A stretch of DNA of 64,000 bases from Janthinobacterium sp. ROICE36. GTDB lineage: Bacteria > Pseudomonadota > Gammaproteobacteria > Burkholderiales > Burkholderiaceae_D. Shown in pieces: positions 28,851 through 39,408 of the stretch. The notes beneath the pieces are model-generated. The model saw only the letters and a program-made list of their open reading frames with translations, had not been told where the DNA came from and searched no databases. The DNA is taken from contig NZ_PEBS01000004.1 of assembly GCF_002869965.1 (NCBI RefSeq), positions 81,920 to 145,919 on the forward strand. Reading direction: 5' to 3'. The position numbers were made by a program, and so were the translations under genes. Position 1 is the stretch's first letter. Each line of letters opens with the position of its first letter.

Positions 28851-30083
28851 ATGACAAAAGACGCGAAAAACCTGATCGTCGGCCTCGACATCGGCACCTC
28901 GAAAGTGGTGGCGGTGGTAGCCGAAGTGATGTCCGACGGGCGCCACGAAGTGATCGGGCTGGGCCAGCACGAATCGAAGGGCCTGAAAAAAGGCGTGGTG
29001 GTCAATATCGAGGCCACGGTGGAGTCCATCCAGCGCGCGCTGGAAGAAGCCGAGCTGATGGCCGACTGCAAGATCCGTAATGTCTATGCGGGCATTGCAG
29101 GCAGCCATATCCGCAGCTTCAATTCCAGCGGCATGGTGGCCATCAAGGACAAGGAAGTGACGGCCACCGACGTGGCGCGCGTCATCGAGACGGCAAAAGC
29201 GGTTAACATTCCGACCGATCAGCAATTGCTGCACACGGTGCCGCAAGAGTTCATCGTCGACAGCCAGGAAGATGTGCGCGAGCCTATCGGCATGAGCGGC
29301 ATCCGCCTGGAGGTGAAGGTGCATATCGTCACCGGCGCCGTGTCGGCAGTGCAGAACATCGTCAAGTGCGTGCGCCGCTGCGGCCTGGAAGTATCGGACC
29401 TGATCCTGCAGCCGATGGCGTCTGCCGATGCGGTGCTCACGCCCGATGAAAAGGAACTGGGCGTGGTGCTGATCGACATCGGCGGCGGCACGACCGATGT
29501 GGCGGTATTCTCCGATGGCGCGATCCGCCATACGGCAGTCATTCCCATCGCCGGCGACCAGATCACCAACGACATCGCCATGGCCTTGCGTACCCCGACC
29601 GCGGAAGCGGAAGAAATCAAGATCCGCTATGGCGTGGCCAAGCAGGTCCTGGCCGATCCCGGCGAATCGCTGGAAGTGCCAGGCCTGGGCGACCGCGGCC
29701 CGCGCAACCTGTCGCGCCAGGCGCTGGCGGCAGTGATCGAGCCGCGCGTCGAGGAACTGTTCGCAATGGTGCATCAGGTGGTGCGCGAATCCGGTTATGA
29801 AGGCGTGCTGTCGTCGGGTATCGTGCTCACGGGCGGCACCTCCATCATGCCTGGCATGGTGGAAATGGCAGAGGATATTTTCCTGAAACCGGCGCGCCTG
29901 GGCACGCCCGAGTATCGGGGCCAGCTGGCCGACGTGGTGCGCAGTCCGCGCTATGCCACGGTATTGGGCCTGCTGCTGGAAGCGAAGAAACAATACCTGC
30001 GCGGCCACATCGTGACGCGTCAGGACGGCTCGGTGAAGGCAGTCTGGCAGCGCATGAAGGAATGGTTTTTAGGGAATTTTTAA
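28851..30083 (+). CDS. ftsA: FtsA, actin-like divisome anchor
   Basis: A 410-residue actin-fold ATPase that tethers FtsZ to the membrane. It begins NLIVGLDIGTSKVVAVVAE (phosphate 1), with IDIGGGTTDVAVF (phosphate 2) and SGIVLTGGTSIMPGM (adenosine loop). The C-terminal MKEWFLGNF is the amphipathic membrane-targeting helix. Length is typical. Confidence 0.97.
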   Translation: MTKDAKNLIVGLDIGTSKVVAVVAEVMSDGRHEVIGLGQHESKGLKKGVVVNIEATVESIQRALEEAELMADCKIRNVYAGIAGSHIRSFNSSGMVAIKDKEVTATDVARVIETAKAVNIPTDQQLLHTVPQEFIVDSQEDVREPIGMSGIRLEVKVHIVTGAVSAVQNIVKCVRRCGLEVSDLILQPMASADAVLTPDEKELGVVLIDIGGGTTDVAVFSDGAIRHTAVIPIAGDQITNDIAMALRTPTAEAEEIKIRYGVAKQVLADPGESLEVPGLGDRGPRNLSRQALAAVIEPRVEELFAMVHQVVRESGYEGVLSSGIVLTGGTSIMPGMVEMAEDIFLKPARLGTPEYRGQLADVVRSPRYATVLGLLLEAKKQYLRGHIVTRQDGSVKAVWQRMKEWFLGNF

Positions 30084-30237
30084 GGGCGTATTTCAGGCCC
30101 GGCAGGTCAGGTTTTTTGGCAGCATCGCAGGTATACAAACATAACTTTATTTTATATTTAACCGCAGTTTTCAATCTCCAGTTCTCCTACCAATATGAGG
30201 CCTGGCGCTTGGAAACCGCATCTGATAGGAGCACATC

Positions 30238-31446
30238 ATGGAGTTCGATATGGTCGATAACACAGCTTTAGGTACCGTCATCAAGGTCGTCGGCGTCGGC
30301 GGTGCGGGTGGCAATGCAGTCCAGCACATGATCAACAAAGGCATGTCGGGTGTGGAGTTCATTGCCGCCAACACCGACGCACAGGCCCTGTCGACATCGA
30401 AGGCCCACAACATTATCCAGATCGGCGATACCGGTCTGGGCGCAGGCATGAAGCCTGCCGTCGGCCGCCAGCTGGCCGAAGAATCGCGCGCGCGCATCGC
30501 CGATGCGCTGCGCGGCGCGCACATGGTCTTTATCGCTGCCGGCATGGGCGGTGGCACGGGCACGGGCGCTGCGCCTATCGTGGCCGAAGTGGCCAAGGAA
30601 ATGGGCGCGCTGACGGTCGCCGTGGTATCGAAGCCCTTCTCGTACGAAGGCCAGAAGTGTATGGACATCGCCGACGAAGGCCTGGAGCAGCTGTCTCTGC
30701 ACGTCGATTCGCTGATCATCATCCTGAATGAAAAACTGGAAGAAATCTACGAAGACGAAAGCATGCTGGAATGGATGCAGCACGCCGATGATGTGCTCAA
30801 CAACGCGGTGGCCGGTATTGCCGAGATCATCAACGTGCCGGGTCATATCAACGTCGACTTCAACGACGTGAAAACCATCATGGGCGAGCAGGGCAAGGCC
30901 ATGATGGGCACGGCAACCGCTTCCGGCGTCGACCGCGCGCGCATCGCCGCCGAACAAGCTGTCGCTTCGCCGCTTCTCGATGGCATCGACCTGTCCGGTG
31001 CGCGTGGCGTGCTGGTCAACGTCACGGCCAGCCGTGGCCTGAAAGGGAAAGAGATCAAGGAAGTCATGGCTGCCGTGCGCGCGTTTGCCGCGCCGGACGC
31101 GTCGATCGCGCAAGGTATCGCCTACGACGACGCCATGGGCGACGACATCCGCGTCACCGTGGTGGCCACGGGCCTGGGCCGCGCGAAGAAAAACATCCAG
31201 CTGGTACCGCAACAAGTGCTGCGCACCGGCACCCATAACGGCCCGTTGACCCCGTCGGCTGCCATGGGTAGCGCGCAGGCAGCGACCACCACCGTGGGCG
31301 TGGCGACGCCGGCAGCCGGTTTCGACGGCATGAAGGCGCCGGCAGTATGGCGCCGCGAATCGGCTTCCGAGCAGGTGCGCGCGATGGAAAAGAATGGCAT
31401 GGAAACGTATGACATTCCAGCTTTCCTGCGCAAACAAGCCGATTAA
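30238..31446 (+). CDS. ftsZ: FtsZ, tubulin-like division GTPase
   Basis: A 402-residue tubulin homologue that forms the Z ring. Features are GGAGGNAV near the start, the tubulin signature GGGTGTGAAP, the T7 loop NVDFNDVK and the C-terminal peptide YDIPAFLRKQ that binds FtsA and ZipA. AGGAG 8-9 nt upstream supports the ATG at 30238 over the in-frame ATG at 30250. The 154-bp AT-rich gap after ftsA could carry an ftsZ-specific promoter, though no clear hexamer pair was found. Confidence 0.98.
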   Translation: MEFDMVDNTALGTVIKVVGVGGAGGNAVQHMINKGMSGVEFIAANTDAQALSTSKAHNIIQIGDTGLGAGMKPAVGRQLAEESRARIADALRGAHMVFIAAGMGGGTGTGAAPIVAEVAKEMGALTVAVVSKPFSYEGQKCMDIADEGLEQLSLHVDSLIIILNEKLEEIYEDESMLEWMQHADDVLNNAVAGIAEIINVPGHINVDFNDVKTIMGEQGKAMMGTATASGVDRARIAAEQAVASPLLDGIDLSGARGVLVNVTASRGLKGKEIKEVMAAVRAFAAPDASIAQGIAYDDAMGDDIRVTVVATGLGRAKKNIQLVPQQVLRTGTHNGPLTPSAAMGSAQAATTTVGVATPAAGFDGMKAPAVWRRESASEQVRAMEKNGMETYDIPAFLRKQAD

Positions 31447-31470
31447 GGTGGTTTGATGCAAGCAAGCACG

Positions 31471-31499
31471 ACGGCGGCCTGAGGGCCGCCGTTTTTTTT
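31471..31499 (+). terminator. Terminator at the end of the dcw cluster
   Basis: A 9-bp stem ACGGCGGCC / GGCCGCCGT with TGAG loop followed by eight T residues, 24 nt after the ftsZ stop. It closes the cluster. Confidence 0.93.
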
Positions 31500-31629
31500 G
31501 TCGATTTTTGACTTTTGCCTTTGCCTTTACGGCCACTTTCTGCACAAATACGGCAAGTCAGGCATACTATTGCGCAGTGTCGGCATCATGCCGGCAGCAT
31601 CCTCAACCGACAGTATACAAGGAGTCAAC

Positions 31630-32136
31630 ATGACCATCAAGATCGGCGACACCCTGCCAGAAGGCACCCTGGCTGAATTCATCGAAAGCGAAACCGAAGG
31701 TTGCGCACTGGGCCCGAACACGTTCAACGTGCAAGACCTGGTCAAGGGCAAGAAGATCGCCATCTTCGGCCTGCCAGGCGCCTACACCCCGACCTGCTCC
31801 GCACAGCACGTACCAGGCTATGTGCAGCACGCTGCCGAACTGAAAGCCAAAGGCGTCGATGAAATCTGGTGCATCTCCGTCAACGACGCGTTCGTGATGG
31901 GCGCCTGGGGCCGCGACCAGAAAGCCACCGGCGTCGTGCGCATGATGGCTGACGGTAATGCCGCCTACAGCAAGGCCCTGGGCCTGGACGCCGATTTTTC
32001 CAAGCACGGCATGGGCACGCGCTCGCAGCGCTACTCGATGCTGGTCGACAATGGCGTCGTGACGCAATTGAACGTCGAGCAGGGTGGCAAGTTTGAAGTG
32101 TCGAATGCCGAGACGCTGCTGGGCCAGTTGGCTTAA
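31630..32136 (+). CDS. Peroxiredoxin, Prx5 type
   Basis: A 168-residue thiol peroxidase of the Prx5 subfamily. The peroxidatic cysteine is in PGAYTPTCSAQHVPGY, and WCISVNDAFVMGAWGRDQ is the subfamily motif. It reduces hydrogen peroxide or organic peroxides, using glutathione/glutaredoxin or thioredoxin. Translation starts at the ATG at 31630, with GGAGTC just upstream; an in-frame upstream stretch lacks a ribosome binding site. It is monocistronic, with terminators on both sides. Confidence 0.93.
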   Translation: MTIKIGDTLPEGTLAEFIESETEGCALGPNTFNVQDLVKGKKIAIFGLPGAYTPTCSAQHVPGYVQHAAELKAKGVDEIWCISVNDAFVMGAWGRDQKATGVVRMMADGNAAYSKALGLDADFSKHGMGTRSQRYSMLVDNGVVTQLNVEQGGKFEVSNAETLLGQLA

Positions 32137-32154
32137 GCGCTTCTTGTTTGCATG

Positions 32155-32183
32155 AAAACGGCGCCATCGGCGCCGTTTTTTTA
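32155..32183. terminator. Bidirectional terminator between peroxiredoxin and methyltransferase
   Basis: An 11-bp stem AAAACGGCGCC / GGCGCCGTTTT with ATC loop, A-rich on the left and T-rich on the right, placed between two converging genes. Confidence 0.9.
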
Positions 32184-32948
32184 TTGCACCTGCGGCTTGG
32201 TCGCTTCGAACATGGCCGCATCGATGCTGAACGAATAATCGTCCTGCAGCGCGAAGTATCGCCGCGCTTCCTCGGGCGCGCCATCGAACAGATTGCGGAT
32301 GGCCGAGACTCTTTCGGTGGGCGTGCGCATGCGCGCCACCCACTCGTCAAACTGCATGGTCAGTTTCCACACGCAGCGCAAGCTGTGCGTAAAGCCTGCG
32401 TTGTCGAATTTGGCGCCCCACTCGCAGGTACGGTAGTCGCGCACATGGGAAGCGTCGCGCAGCATTTCCACCGCCTGCAAGGTGCTGTCGTACAGGGCCG
32501 TCTTGGGCGCGACGATGTCGACCACTAATAAGGTGCCGTTCGGGCGCAGCACGCGCCAGGCTTCGGCCAGCGCTGCCGCCACGTCGTTCCAGTGGTGCGC
32601 GGAAAAGCGCGTGACGACCATGTCGAAGCTGGCGTCGGCAAAGGGCAAACGGGCCACGTCGCCCTGCTGCGTGCTGATGTTGTGCAAGCCTCGCTGCGCC
32701 TTCGCATGCTCGACCACATCGAGCATGGGCTGCGCCAGGTCGTAGGCGACGACCGATTGCGCCACGGGGGCGACGGCAAAGCTGGCGTGGCCGGCGCCGC
32801 AGCCCAAGTCCAGTACGGCCGGCTTGCCATGGCGGCGCACGCATTCCTGCATCAGCACCAGGTCTGCGCCTTGCGCGTGTACCGCGCTGCTCAGGTAGGC
32901 GTTGGCCGTTTTGCCAAACTGTTCGGTGACAACATCGTGCTGCTGCAT
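32181..32948 (-). CDS. Class I SAM-dependent methyltransferase (UbiE/Methyltransf_11 type)
   Basis: A 255-residue methyltransferase with the SAM motif VLDLGCGAGHASF, post-I acid VAYDLAQPML, and FDMVVTRFSAHHW for motif IV. The ATG at 32948 follows AGGAG; reading further upstream adds only promoter sequence. Substrate is unknown. The general resemblance to small-molecule methylases means it could act on a quinone, a metabolite or a xenobiotic. It is divergent from an XRE regulator, and its promoter spacer contains a palindrome. Confidence 0.8.
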   Translation of the reverse strand: MQQHDVVTEQFGKTANAYLSSAVHAQGADLVLMQECVRRHGKPAVLDLGCGAGHASFAVAPVAQSVVAYDLAQPMLDVVEHAKAQRGLHNISTQQGDVARLPFADASFDMVVTRFSAHHWNDVAAALAEAWRVLRPNGTLLVVDIVAPKTALYDSTLQAVEMLRDASHVRDYRTCEWGAKFDNAGFTHSLRCVWKLTMQFDEWVARMRTPTERVSAIRNLFDGAPEEARRYFALQDDYSFSIDAAMFEATKPQVQ

Positions 32949-32979
32949 GGTTTTCTCCTGTTGATGGGTGAGTTCCTGC

Positions 32980-33040
32980 AGAATAGGGATAAAATTATCC
33001 TGTAACAAGACCATAACTTATACTGGTATATCTATTACCA
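32980..33040. promoter_or_regulatory. Divergent promoters with two palindromes
   Basis: On the minus strand TTGTTA (33003-33008), a 17-bp spacer and TATTCT (32980-32985) face the methyltransferase. Its spacer contains the inverted repeat GGATAAAATTATCC (32987-33000). On the plus strand TATACT (33019-33024) faces the regulator gene and overlaps a second inverted repeat TGGTA-N7-TACCA (33024-33040). Both are plausible operators of the adjacent XRE regulator. Confidence 0.55.
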
Positions 33041-33052
33041 TGCATCCCTGCC

Positions 33053-33826
33053 ATGTCGAGCAAACTCGCTGAATTCATCCGTGCGCGGCGCGAAGCCGTC
33101 ACTCCCGCCATGGCCGGCTTACCCGGTGGCGGGCGCCGGCGCACGCCCGGTCTGCGGCGCGAAGAGCTGGCGCAACTGTGCGATGTCAGTCCTACGTGGC
33201 TGACGTGGCTGGAGCAGGGGCGGCCCGTGTCGGCCTCGGCCAAAATGCTGGCCCGCCTGGCGCAGGTGCTGCAGCTGAGTGCGGCCGAGCGCGGCTATCT
33301 GTTCGAAGTGGCCGACAAGCATGACCCCAGCCATAGTACGGGCGAGGGCGGGGGGCTTGCCGCCACCGAACTGGCTGCCATCGTCGGCGCCATCGACGCG
33401 CCCGCGTACATCCTCGACCGGGAATGGAATGCCGTGGCGTGGAATAGGGCGGCATCCATGCTGTTTGCCGGCTGGCTGCATGGCGAAGCGGCCGCGCCGA
33501 ACCAGCTGCGCTTCATGTTCCTGGAACCTGGAGCGCGTGACCTGGTCGTCGGCTGGCCCGAGCGGGCGCAGCGCCTGGTGGCGGAGTTCCGTGCCGACAT
33601 CGGCCGGCAGGCGGACCAGGCGCCGCTGGCTGGCCTGATCGCCGAACTGGCCGACGCCAGCGTTGAATTTCGCCAGTGGTGGGGCACGCAGCAGGTGCTG
33701 GGCCGCGATGGGGGATTGCGCCAGTTCCAGCATGCGCAGCAGGGGCTGCTGGAGTTCAATCAGGTGACCTTGCACCTGGCGCGCCAGCATGAATTGAAAC
33801 TGGTGATGCTGTTGCCGGTGTCATAA
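33053..33826 (+). CDS. XRE-family regulator with MmyB-like ligand-binding domain
   Basis: A 257-residue regulator with an N-terminal helix-turn-helix (about 4-75). RARREAVTPAMAGLPGGGRRRTPGLRREELAQLCDVSPTWLTWLEQGR is the family opening. The C-terminal MmyB-type PAS-like domain starts about residue 100 (IDAPAYILDREWNAVAWNRAA). Such regulators often repress an adjacent divergent oxidoreductase or methyltransferase gene and respond to a small hydrophobic ligand. No strong ribosome binding site precedes the ATG. Confidence 0.87.
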   Translation: MSSKLAEFIRARREAVTPAMAGLPGGGRRRTPGLRREELAQLCDVSPTWLTWLEQGRPVSASAKMLARLAQVLQLSAAERGYLFEVADKHDPSHSTGEGGGLAATELAAIVGAIDAPAYILDREWNAVAWNRAASMLFAGWLHGEAAAPNQLRFMFLEPGARDLVVGWPERAQRLVAEFRADIGRQADQAPLAGLIAELADASVEFRQWWGTQQVLGRDGGLRQFQHAQQGLLEFNQVTLHLARQHELKLVMLLPVS

Positions 33827-33900
33827 GGTAAGCGGTCGCGCTTGCTATAATCGGGCTGACGGTGTGGCCTTGCCAACCGGTCCTGGCTCCGGCCGTCGCC

Positions 33901-34818
33901 ATGATGACGGTCCCGTTCTTTTGCCCGGAGTCTGTCCTGATACCCCGCAACCAAAACCTGCGCAGCATCTATGTGATGCTGGTCGCCGTCGCCATGTTTT
34001 CCCTGATGGACACGGCCATGAAGCTGCTGTCAGCCCATTATCCCGCCATGCAGGTGACGGCCTTGCGCGCCCTGTCGTCCCTGCCGCTCGTCTGCCTGTA
34101 CCTGCTGTACCGGAGCGCCTTCAAGAACGTGCTGAAGGTGCGCTGGCCGCTGCACTTGCTGCGCGGCGCGCTGGGCGTGCTGATGATCACCCTGTTCGCC
34201 TACGGCTTGAAGCGCATGTCGCTGGCCGAGACGTATGCGCTGTTCTTCGTCGCGCCCTTGCTGATCACGGTCCTGTCGGTGTTTATCCTGAAGGAAAAAG
34301 TCGACCTGGCGCGCTGGTGCGCGATCGCCGTGGGTCTCCTGGGGGTGCTGGTGGCGCTGCGTCCGGATGGCTCGGGATTCTTTTCGCTGGCCGGCCTGGC
34401 CGTGCTGGGTTCTGCCGCCTGCTACGCCATTTCAGCCGTCACGGGCCGCATCCTGAGCCGCACGGATGCCAGCGAAAGCATGGTCTTCTGGTTGATGCTG
34501 ATGATGGCCATCGGCGGCGTGGCCCTGTCGGCGCATGAGTGGGTAAGCATCCGGCCTGAAGACTGGTGGCTGCTGGCGGGCCTGTCTGTCAGCGGTTTCC
34601 TGGGGCAGCTGGCCATCACGGAGGCCTTTCGCTTTGGCAAGGCGTCCAGCGTGGCGCCGTTCGAATACTCGGCCCTGGCCTGGGGCATGGCCCTGGACTG
34701 GCTGCTGTGGCGTGCCCTGCCCGACGAATACACCCTGATCGGCGCGGCCATCATCATCGGCAGCGGGATTTACCTCGTGCGCAAGGAGGCTGTGCACGCC
34801 GAGAGCGAGCATCCATGA
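33901..34818 (+). CDS. DMT-superfamily (EamA) transporter
   Basis: About 305 residues with ten hydrophobic segments arranged as two EamA repeats ([17 protein letters not shown] begins the first; [21 protein letters not shown] begins the second). Export of an amino acid or metabolite is the usual role; substrate is unknown. The start is uncertain. The ATG at 33901 is taken, but the conserved part begins near [12 protein letters not shown], and a CTG or TTG further in is possible. Confidence 0.78.
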   Translation: MMTVPFFCPESVLIPRNQNLRSIYVMLVAVAMFSLMDTAMKLLSAHYPAMQVTALRALSSLPLVCLYLLYRSAFKNVLKVRWPLHLLRGALGVLMITLFAYGLKRMSLAETYALFFVAPLLITVLSVFILKEKVDLARWCAIAVGLLGVLVALRPDGSGFFSLAGLAVLGSAACYAISAVTGRILSRTDASESMVFWLMLMMAIGGVALSAHEWVSIRPEDWWLLAGLSVSGFLGQLAITEAFRFGKASSVAPFEYSALAWGMALDWLLWRALPDEYTLIGAAIIIGSGIYLVRKEAVHAESEHP

Positions 34819-34879
34819 TGCCGAATGGTGCTTTTTTCGGCGGCAGGCATGCCGGGCCGCAACTGGATATAATCGTGAA

Positions 34880-35815
34880 ATGTTAAAACAACGCACTATC
34901 AAACAACAGGTCCGTACCATCGGCGTCGGTTTGCACTCTGGTACCAAGGTGGAACTGACCTTGCGTCCTGCCGCGATCGACACGGGCATCGTGTTTCGCC
35001 GCATCGACCTCGATCCCATCGTCGAGTTTCCCGCCAGTGCCATGGCCGTCGGTGATACGCGCATGGCGTCCGTGCTGATCAAGGATGGCGCCAGGGTGTC
35101 TACCGTGGAACATCTGATGTCGGCCGCGGCCGGCATGGGCATCGACAATATGCTGATCGACGTGAATGCGGAAGAGATTCCCATCATGGACGGTTCCGCC
35201 TCGTCCTTCGTCTACCTGCTGCAGCAAGCCGGTGTCGAAGAGCAGGCAGCGGCCAAGAAATTCATCAAGGTCATCAAGCCGGTGGAAGTGCGTCACGGCA
35301 AGGGCAACGCGGAGAAATGGGCGCGATTGTCGCCGTATGACGGCTTCAAGCTGGACTTTTTTATCGAATTCAACCATCCTGCCGTCGATGGCACGATGCA
35401 GCGCGCCTCTGTCGATTTCGGCGACGTGTCGTACGTGCACGACGTGGCGCGCGCGCGCACCTTTGGCTTCATGCAGGATGTGGAAAGCTTGCGCGGCATG
35501 GGCCTGGCGCGTGGCGGTTCGCTGGAAAACGCCATCGTCATGGATGAATACCGCATCCTCAACGCCGATGGATTGCGTTATGAAGACGAGTTCGTGCGCC
35601 ACAAGATTCTTGACGCCATCGGCGACCTGTACCTGGTGGGCCACCCCTTGCTCGCGTATTACACGGCGCACAAGTCGGGCCATGCACTGAACAATCAGCT
35701 GCTGCTGGCGCTGCTGGAGCAGCCGGATGCGTATGAAATCGTCTCGTTCGATACCAACGAGGCGGCGCCGCAGTCTTACCTGCGTCAAATGGTGCGTGAG
35801 TGGTCGTTGACCTGA
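34880..35815 (+). CDS. lpxC: UDP-3-O-acyl-N-acetylglucosamine deacetylase
   Basis: A 311-residue zinc enzyme catalysing the committed step of lipid A synthesis. It begins [20 protein letters not shown]. The zinc-binding histidines are in [12 protein letters not shown] and in [17 protein letters not shown], and [12 protein letters not shown] supplies the catalytic histidine. In many proteobacteria lpxC directly follows ftsZ; here three kilobases with four other genes intervene. Confidence 0.97.
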   Translation: MLKQRTIKQQVRTIGVGLHSGTKVELTLRPAAIDTGIVFRRIDLDPIVEFPASAMAVGDTRMASVLIKDGARVSTVEHLMSAAAGMGIDNMLIDVNAEEIPIMDGSASSFVYLLQQAGVEEQAAAKKFIKVIKPVEVRHGKGNAEKWARLSPYDGFKLDFFIEFNHPAVDGTMQRASVDFGDVSYVHDVARARTFGFMQDVESLRGMGLARGGSLENAIVMDEYRILNADGLRYEDEFVRHKILDAIGDLYLVGHPLLAYYTAHKSGHALNNQLLLALLEQPDAYEIVSFDTNEAAPQSYLRQMVREWSLT

Positions 35816-35829
35816 ATTAATCCTTCGGT

Positions 35830-36339
35830 TTAATCTTTCGGTTCGCGGTGGTGGCGCACCATGTTGCGCAGCGCCGCGATCAGCTGTTCGTTCTGCTTCG
35901 ACGCAGGCAGGGCCGTGCTCAGCTCTTCCAGGGCCGACATGGCTTTTTCCGGCAAGACCAGCGCCCGTGTATGCACGATGGGCGCGATGCTCTTGATCAC
36001 TTGTACTTTCAGCTTGATGCCGGAGATCTGCCAGCCTTTTCTTTCCAGTTCCCCTTGCAATTTCGGTAATTGCTGCTTGAGCTTGGCCGCCAGCGCCGCG
36101 TTCGGCGTGGCCAGCACCAGTTGGCCGCTCTCGAATTGCAGGATGTCGCAATGCTCGAACATCGCCGGCAAGGCTTTGGCGCAGTCTTTTTGCAGGGCGG
36201 CCAGGCGTGTGACGGTGGGCATCAGGGATGCCATCGTGGCGTTGCCGCGCAGAAAATCGGTTGCGCCCGTGACGGCCGGGCCAGAACGGGCAAAGCCGTA
36301 GCCGCGGCGCGGTGCCGGAGAGTAAGTGGGAGTTCGCAT
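35830..36339 (-). CDS. dciA: DciA-type (DUF721) replicative helicase loader
   Basis: A 169-residue protein with a DUF721 domain in the middle (ILQFESGQLVLATPNAALAAKLKQQLPKL). DciA is the ancestral loader of DnaB helicase in bacteria lacking DnaC. The lpxC-dciA-secA neighbourhood is typical of Betaproteobacteria and supports the call. The ATG at 36339 is preferred; further upstream codons are rich in unlikely residues. It converges on lpxC with a 14-bp gap and is divergent from secA. Confidence 0.8.
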   Translation of the reverse strand: MRTPTYSPAPRRGYGFARSGPAVTGATDFLRGNATMASLMPTVTRLAALQKDCAKALPAMFEHCDILQFESGQLVLATPNAALAAKLKQQLPKLQGELERKGWQISGIKLKVQVIKSIAPIVHTRALVLPEKAMSALEELSTALPASKQNEQLIAALRNMVRHHREPKD

Positions 36340-36617
36340 GGCCGAAACATAGCACACTCGCCCGCGCATGACGAGTGCGGCGGCGGGTACGGCGCAAGCT
36401 GGCCGCTCGTATTGCCTTTCAGTATGGGAAATGTCCGCAATTTCTGCCATGTGTTTGTCATTAAGCTATTGTTATATGGTGCATTAGCCCAACCTTGGCG
36501 GGACGCATGATAAAATCATCGTCTTTTGCCATAGTCGAACTCCGTGCGGTCACGCGATTGTTACCTCGTTGTCACCTACCGAGCTTTTTTTAACGGCGTT
36601 TTTTCAAGAATTCAAGC

Positions 36618-39386
36618 ATGTCATTACTGACCCAGATTTTCGGTAGCCGCAACCAGCGGCTGCTCAAGCAATACCAAAAAACGGTACGCGAGATCAATGC
36701 GCTCGAGCCGGCCATCGAAAAGCTGTCGGATGCCGAGCTGCAAGCGAAGACGCCTGCCTTCAAGGAACGCATCGCCGCTGGCGAATCGCTCGATGCCTTG
36801 TTGCCGGAAGCCTTTGCCGTCTGCCGAGAGGCCAGCAAGCGCGTCCTGCGCATGCGCCACTTCGATGTACAGATGATCGGCGGCATGGTTTTGCATTTTG
36901 GCAAGATCGCGGAGATGGGCACGGGCGAGGGCAAGACCCTGATGGCAACCTTGCCAGCCTACCTGAATGCCTTGTCGGGCAAGGGCGTGCATATCGTCAC
37001 AGTCAATGATTACCTGGCGCAGCGCGATGCCGAGACCATGGGCCGCCTGTATGCCTGGCTGGGCCTGTCGACGGGCGTGAACATGTCGCAGATGGAGCAC
37101 AGCGCCAAGCAGCAGGCGTACAACTCCGACATCACGTATGGCACGAATAATGAATTCGGTTTCGACTTCTTGCGCGATAACATGGTCTACGAAGCGCGCG
37201 AGCGCGTGCAGCGCAGCCTGAACTTCGGCATCGTCGATGAAGTCGACTCGATCCTGATCGATGAAGCGCGTACGCCTTTGATCATTTCGGGCCAGGCCGA
37301 GAACCACACGGACCTGTATTACAAGATCAATGAAGTGCCTGCGCTGCTGACTTTGCAGATCGGCGAAGAAACGCCTGATGGCAAGGGCAAGGTTGACGTG
37401 CCGGGTGACTACACCAAGGATGAAAAGGCGCACCAGGTGCTGTTGACGGAAGCGGGCCACGAAAAGGCCGAGCGCATCCTGATGGAAATGGGCTTGCTGC
37501 CGGAAGGCGCATCGCTGTACGATTCGGCCAACATCACCCTCGTGCATCACCTGTATGCGGCCCTGCGCGCGCATGCGCTGTACTTCAAGGATCAGCACTA
37601 CGTGGTGCAGAACAGTGAAGTCGTCATCGTCGATGAATTCACGGGCCGTCTGATGACGGGCCGCCGCTGGTCCGATGGCTTGCACCAGGCCGTCGAAGCG
37701 AAAGAAGGCGTCAAAATCCAGAACGAGAACCAGACCCTGGCCTCGATCACCTTCCAGAACTACTTCCGTATGTACGCCAAGCTGGCCGGCATGACCGGTA
37801 CGGCCGATACCGAAGCCTACGAGTTCCAGGAAATCTACGGCCTGGAAACGGTCGTGATCCCGCAAAACCGTCCATTGCAGCGCAAGGACCGCCAGGATCA
37901 GGTCTACAAATCGTCGGCCGAAAAATACAACGCGATGTTGAACGACATCCGCGACTGCTACGAGCGTGGCCAGCCCGTGCTGGTGGGTACGACCTCGATC
38001 GAGAACTCGGAACTGTTGTCGGGCATCCTGACCAAGGCCGATTTGCCGCATAACGTGCTGAACGCGAAACAGCATGCCCGCGAAGCGGAAATCATTGCCC
38101 AGGCAGGCCGTCCGAAAGCCATCACCATCGCCACCAACATGGCAGGTCGCGGTACGGACATCGTGCTGGGCGGCAACGTCGAGAACCAGATCAAGTTCAT
38201 CGAAGCCAATGCTGAGCTGAGCGATGCCGACAAGGCCGCCCAGTCGCAGACCTTGCGTGATGAATGGCAATCGCTGCATGACCATGTGGTCAATGCGGGC
38301 GGCTTGCACATCATCGGTACCGAACGTCACGAATCGCGCCGCGTCGACAATCAGCTGCGTGGCCGTGCCGGCCGCCAGGGCGATCCGGGTTCGTCGCGCT
38401 TCTACCTGTCGCTCGACGACGCGCTGTTGCGCATCTTCGCCGGCGACCGCGTGCGCGCCGTGATGGACCGCCTGAAAATGCCGGAAGGCGAACCGATCGA
38501 GGCGGGCATCGTCTCGCGTTCGATCGAATCGGCCCAGCGCAAGGTTGAAGCGCGCAACTTCGACATCCGCAAGCAATTGCTGGAATACGATGACGTCGCC
38601 AACGACCAGCGCAAGGTGATTTACCAGCAGCGTAACGAGCTGCTGGAAACGACAGACATTTCGGACATGATCGGCTCGCTGCGCCATGGCGTGTTCACCG
38701 ACCTGGTGCACGAGTACGTGCCGCACGAATCGGTGGAAGAGCAATGGGATATCAAGGGCTTGGGCAACACCTTGTCCAGTGAATGGCAGCTCGACTTGCC
38801 GTTGCAGGCGATGCTGGAAGCCGATTCGACCCTGACGGACGACGAGATCCTGGAAAAAGTGCTGGTCGCGGCCGATGCCGTGTACCAGTCGAAGATCGAT
38901 ATCGTCGGCAAGGAATCGTTTGGCGGCTTCGAACGCAATGTCATGCTGCAGAGCGTGGACAGCCACTGGCGCGAACACCTGGCGGCGCTCGATCACCTGC
39001 GCCAGGGCATACACCTGCGCGGTTATGCGCAGAAGAACCCGAAACAGGAATACAAGCGCGAAGCGTTTGAACTGTTTGGCCAGATGCTCGACATGATCAA
39101 GAACGACGTCACGAAACACGTGATGACGGTGCGTATCCAGTCGCGCGAAGAAGTCGATGCGGCCGAACAGGCGCTGCAGCAGTCGCACTTGGAAAACGTG
39201 CACTACCAGCACGCCGAGTTCGATCCGAACGCGGCGCCGGAAGAACTGCTGGCGCCTGTGGCCGGCGGTAACATGGACAATGTTGACGACATGAGCGTGA
39301 GCATGGGCGTCAAAGTGGGTCGCAACGACCCATGCCCTTGCGGCAGCGGCAAGAAGTACAAAGCCTGTCATGGAAAATTGGCGTAA
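36618..39386 (+). CDS. secA: SecA, preprotein translocase ATPase
   Basis: A 922-residue motor of the Sec translocon. Features: the opening [16 protein letters not shown], Walker [10 protein letters not shown], Walker [34 protein letters not shown] and [13 protein letters not shown] helicase motifs. The C-terminal [14 protein letters not shown] zinc finger binds SecB and ribosomes. The 278-bp upstream region shows no secM-like leader gene. Confidence 0.98.
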   Translation: MSLLTQIFGSRNQRLLKQYQKTVREINALEPAIEKLSDAELQAKTPAFKERIAAGESLDALLPEAFAVCREASKRVLRMRHFDVQMIGGMVLHFGKIAEMGTGEGKTLMATLPAYLNALSGKGVHIVTVNDYLAQRDAETMGRLYAWLGLSTGVNMSQMEHSAKQQAYNSDITYGTNNEFGFDFLRDNMVYEARERVQRSLNFGIVDEVDSILIDEARTPLIISGQAENHTDLYYKINEVPALLTLQIGEETPDGKGKVDVPGDYTKDEKAHQVLLTEAGHEKAERILMEMGLLPEGASLYDSANITLVHHLYAALRAHALYFKDQHYVVQNSEVVIVDEFTGRLMTGRRWSDGLHQAVEAKEGVKIQNENQTLASITFQNYFRMYAKLAGMTGTADTEAYEFQEIYGLETVVIPQNRPLQRKDRQDQVYKSSAEKYNAMLNDIRDCYERGQPVLVGTTSIENSELLSGILTKADLPHNVLNAKQHAREAEIIAQAGRPKAITIATNMAGRGTDIVLGGNVENQIKFIEANAELSDADKAAQSQTLRDEWQSLHDHVVNAGGLHIIGTERHESRRVDNQLRGRAGRQGDPGSSRFYLSLDDALLRIFAGDRVRAVMDRLKMPEGEPIEAGIVSRSIESAQRKVEARNFDIRKQLLEYDDVANDQRKVIYQQRNELLETTDISDMIGSLRHGVFTDLVHEYVPHESVEEQWDIKGLGNTLSSEWQLDLPLQAMLEADSTLTDDEILEKVLVAADAVYQSKIDIVGKESFGGFERNVMLQSVDSHWREHLAALDHLRQGIHLRGYAQKNPKQEYKREAFELFGQMLDMIKNDVTKHVMTVRIQSREEVDAAEQALQQSHLENVHYQHAEFDPNAAPEELLAPVAGGNMDNVDDMSVSMGVKVGRNDPCPCGSGKKYKACHGKLA

Positions 39387-39408
39387 AGCCGGTTTGACAG
39401 CTTGAACA

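Noticed and set aside
36340..36617. A secM-like leader gene before secA
   Set aside because: No signal-peptide ORF with an arrest-like sequence is present; the interval appears to be promoter and leader only.
36624..39371. A very long open frame on the minus strand opposite secA
   Set aside because: It is the antisense reflection of the GC-rich secA codon pattern; the product is His/Val/Arg-rich and resembles no family, while the plus strand is clearly SecA.
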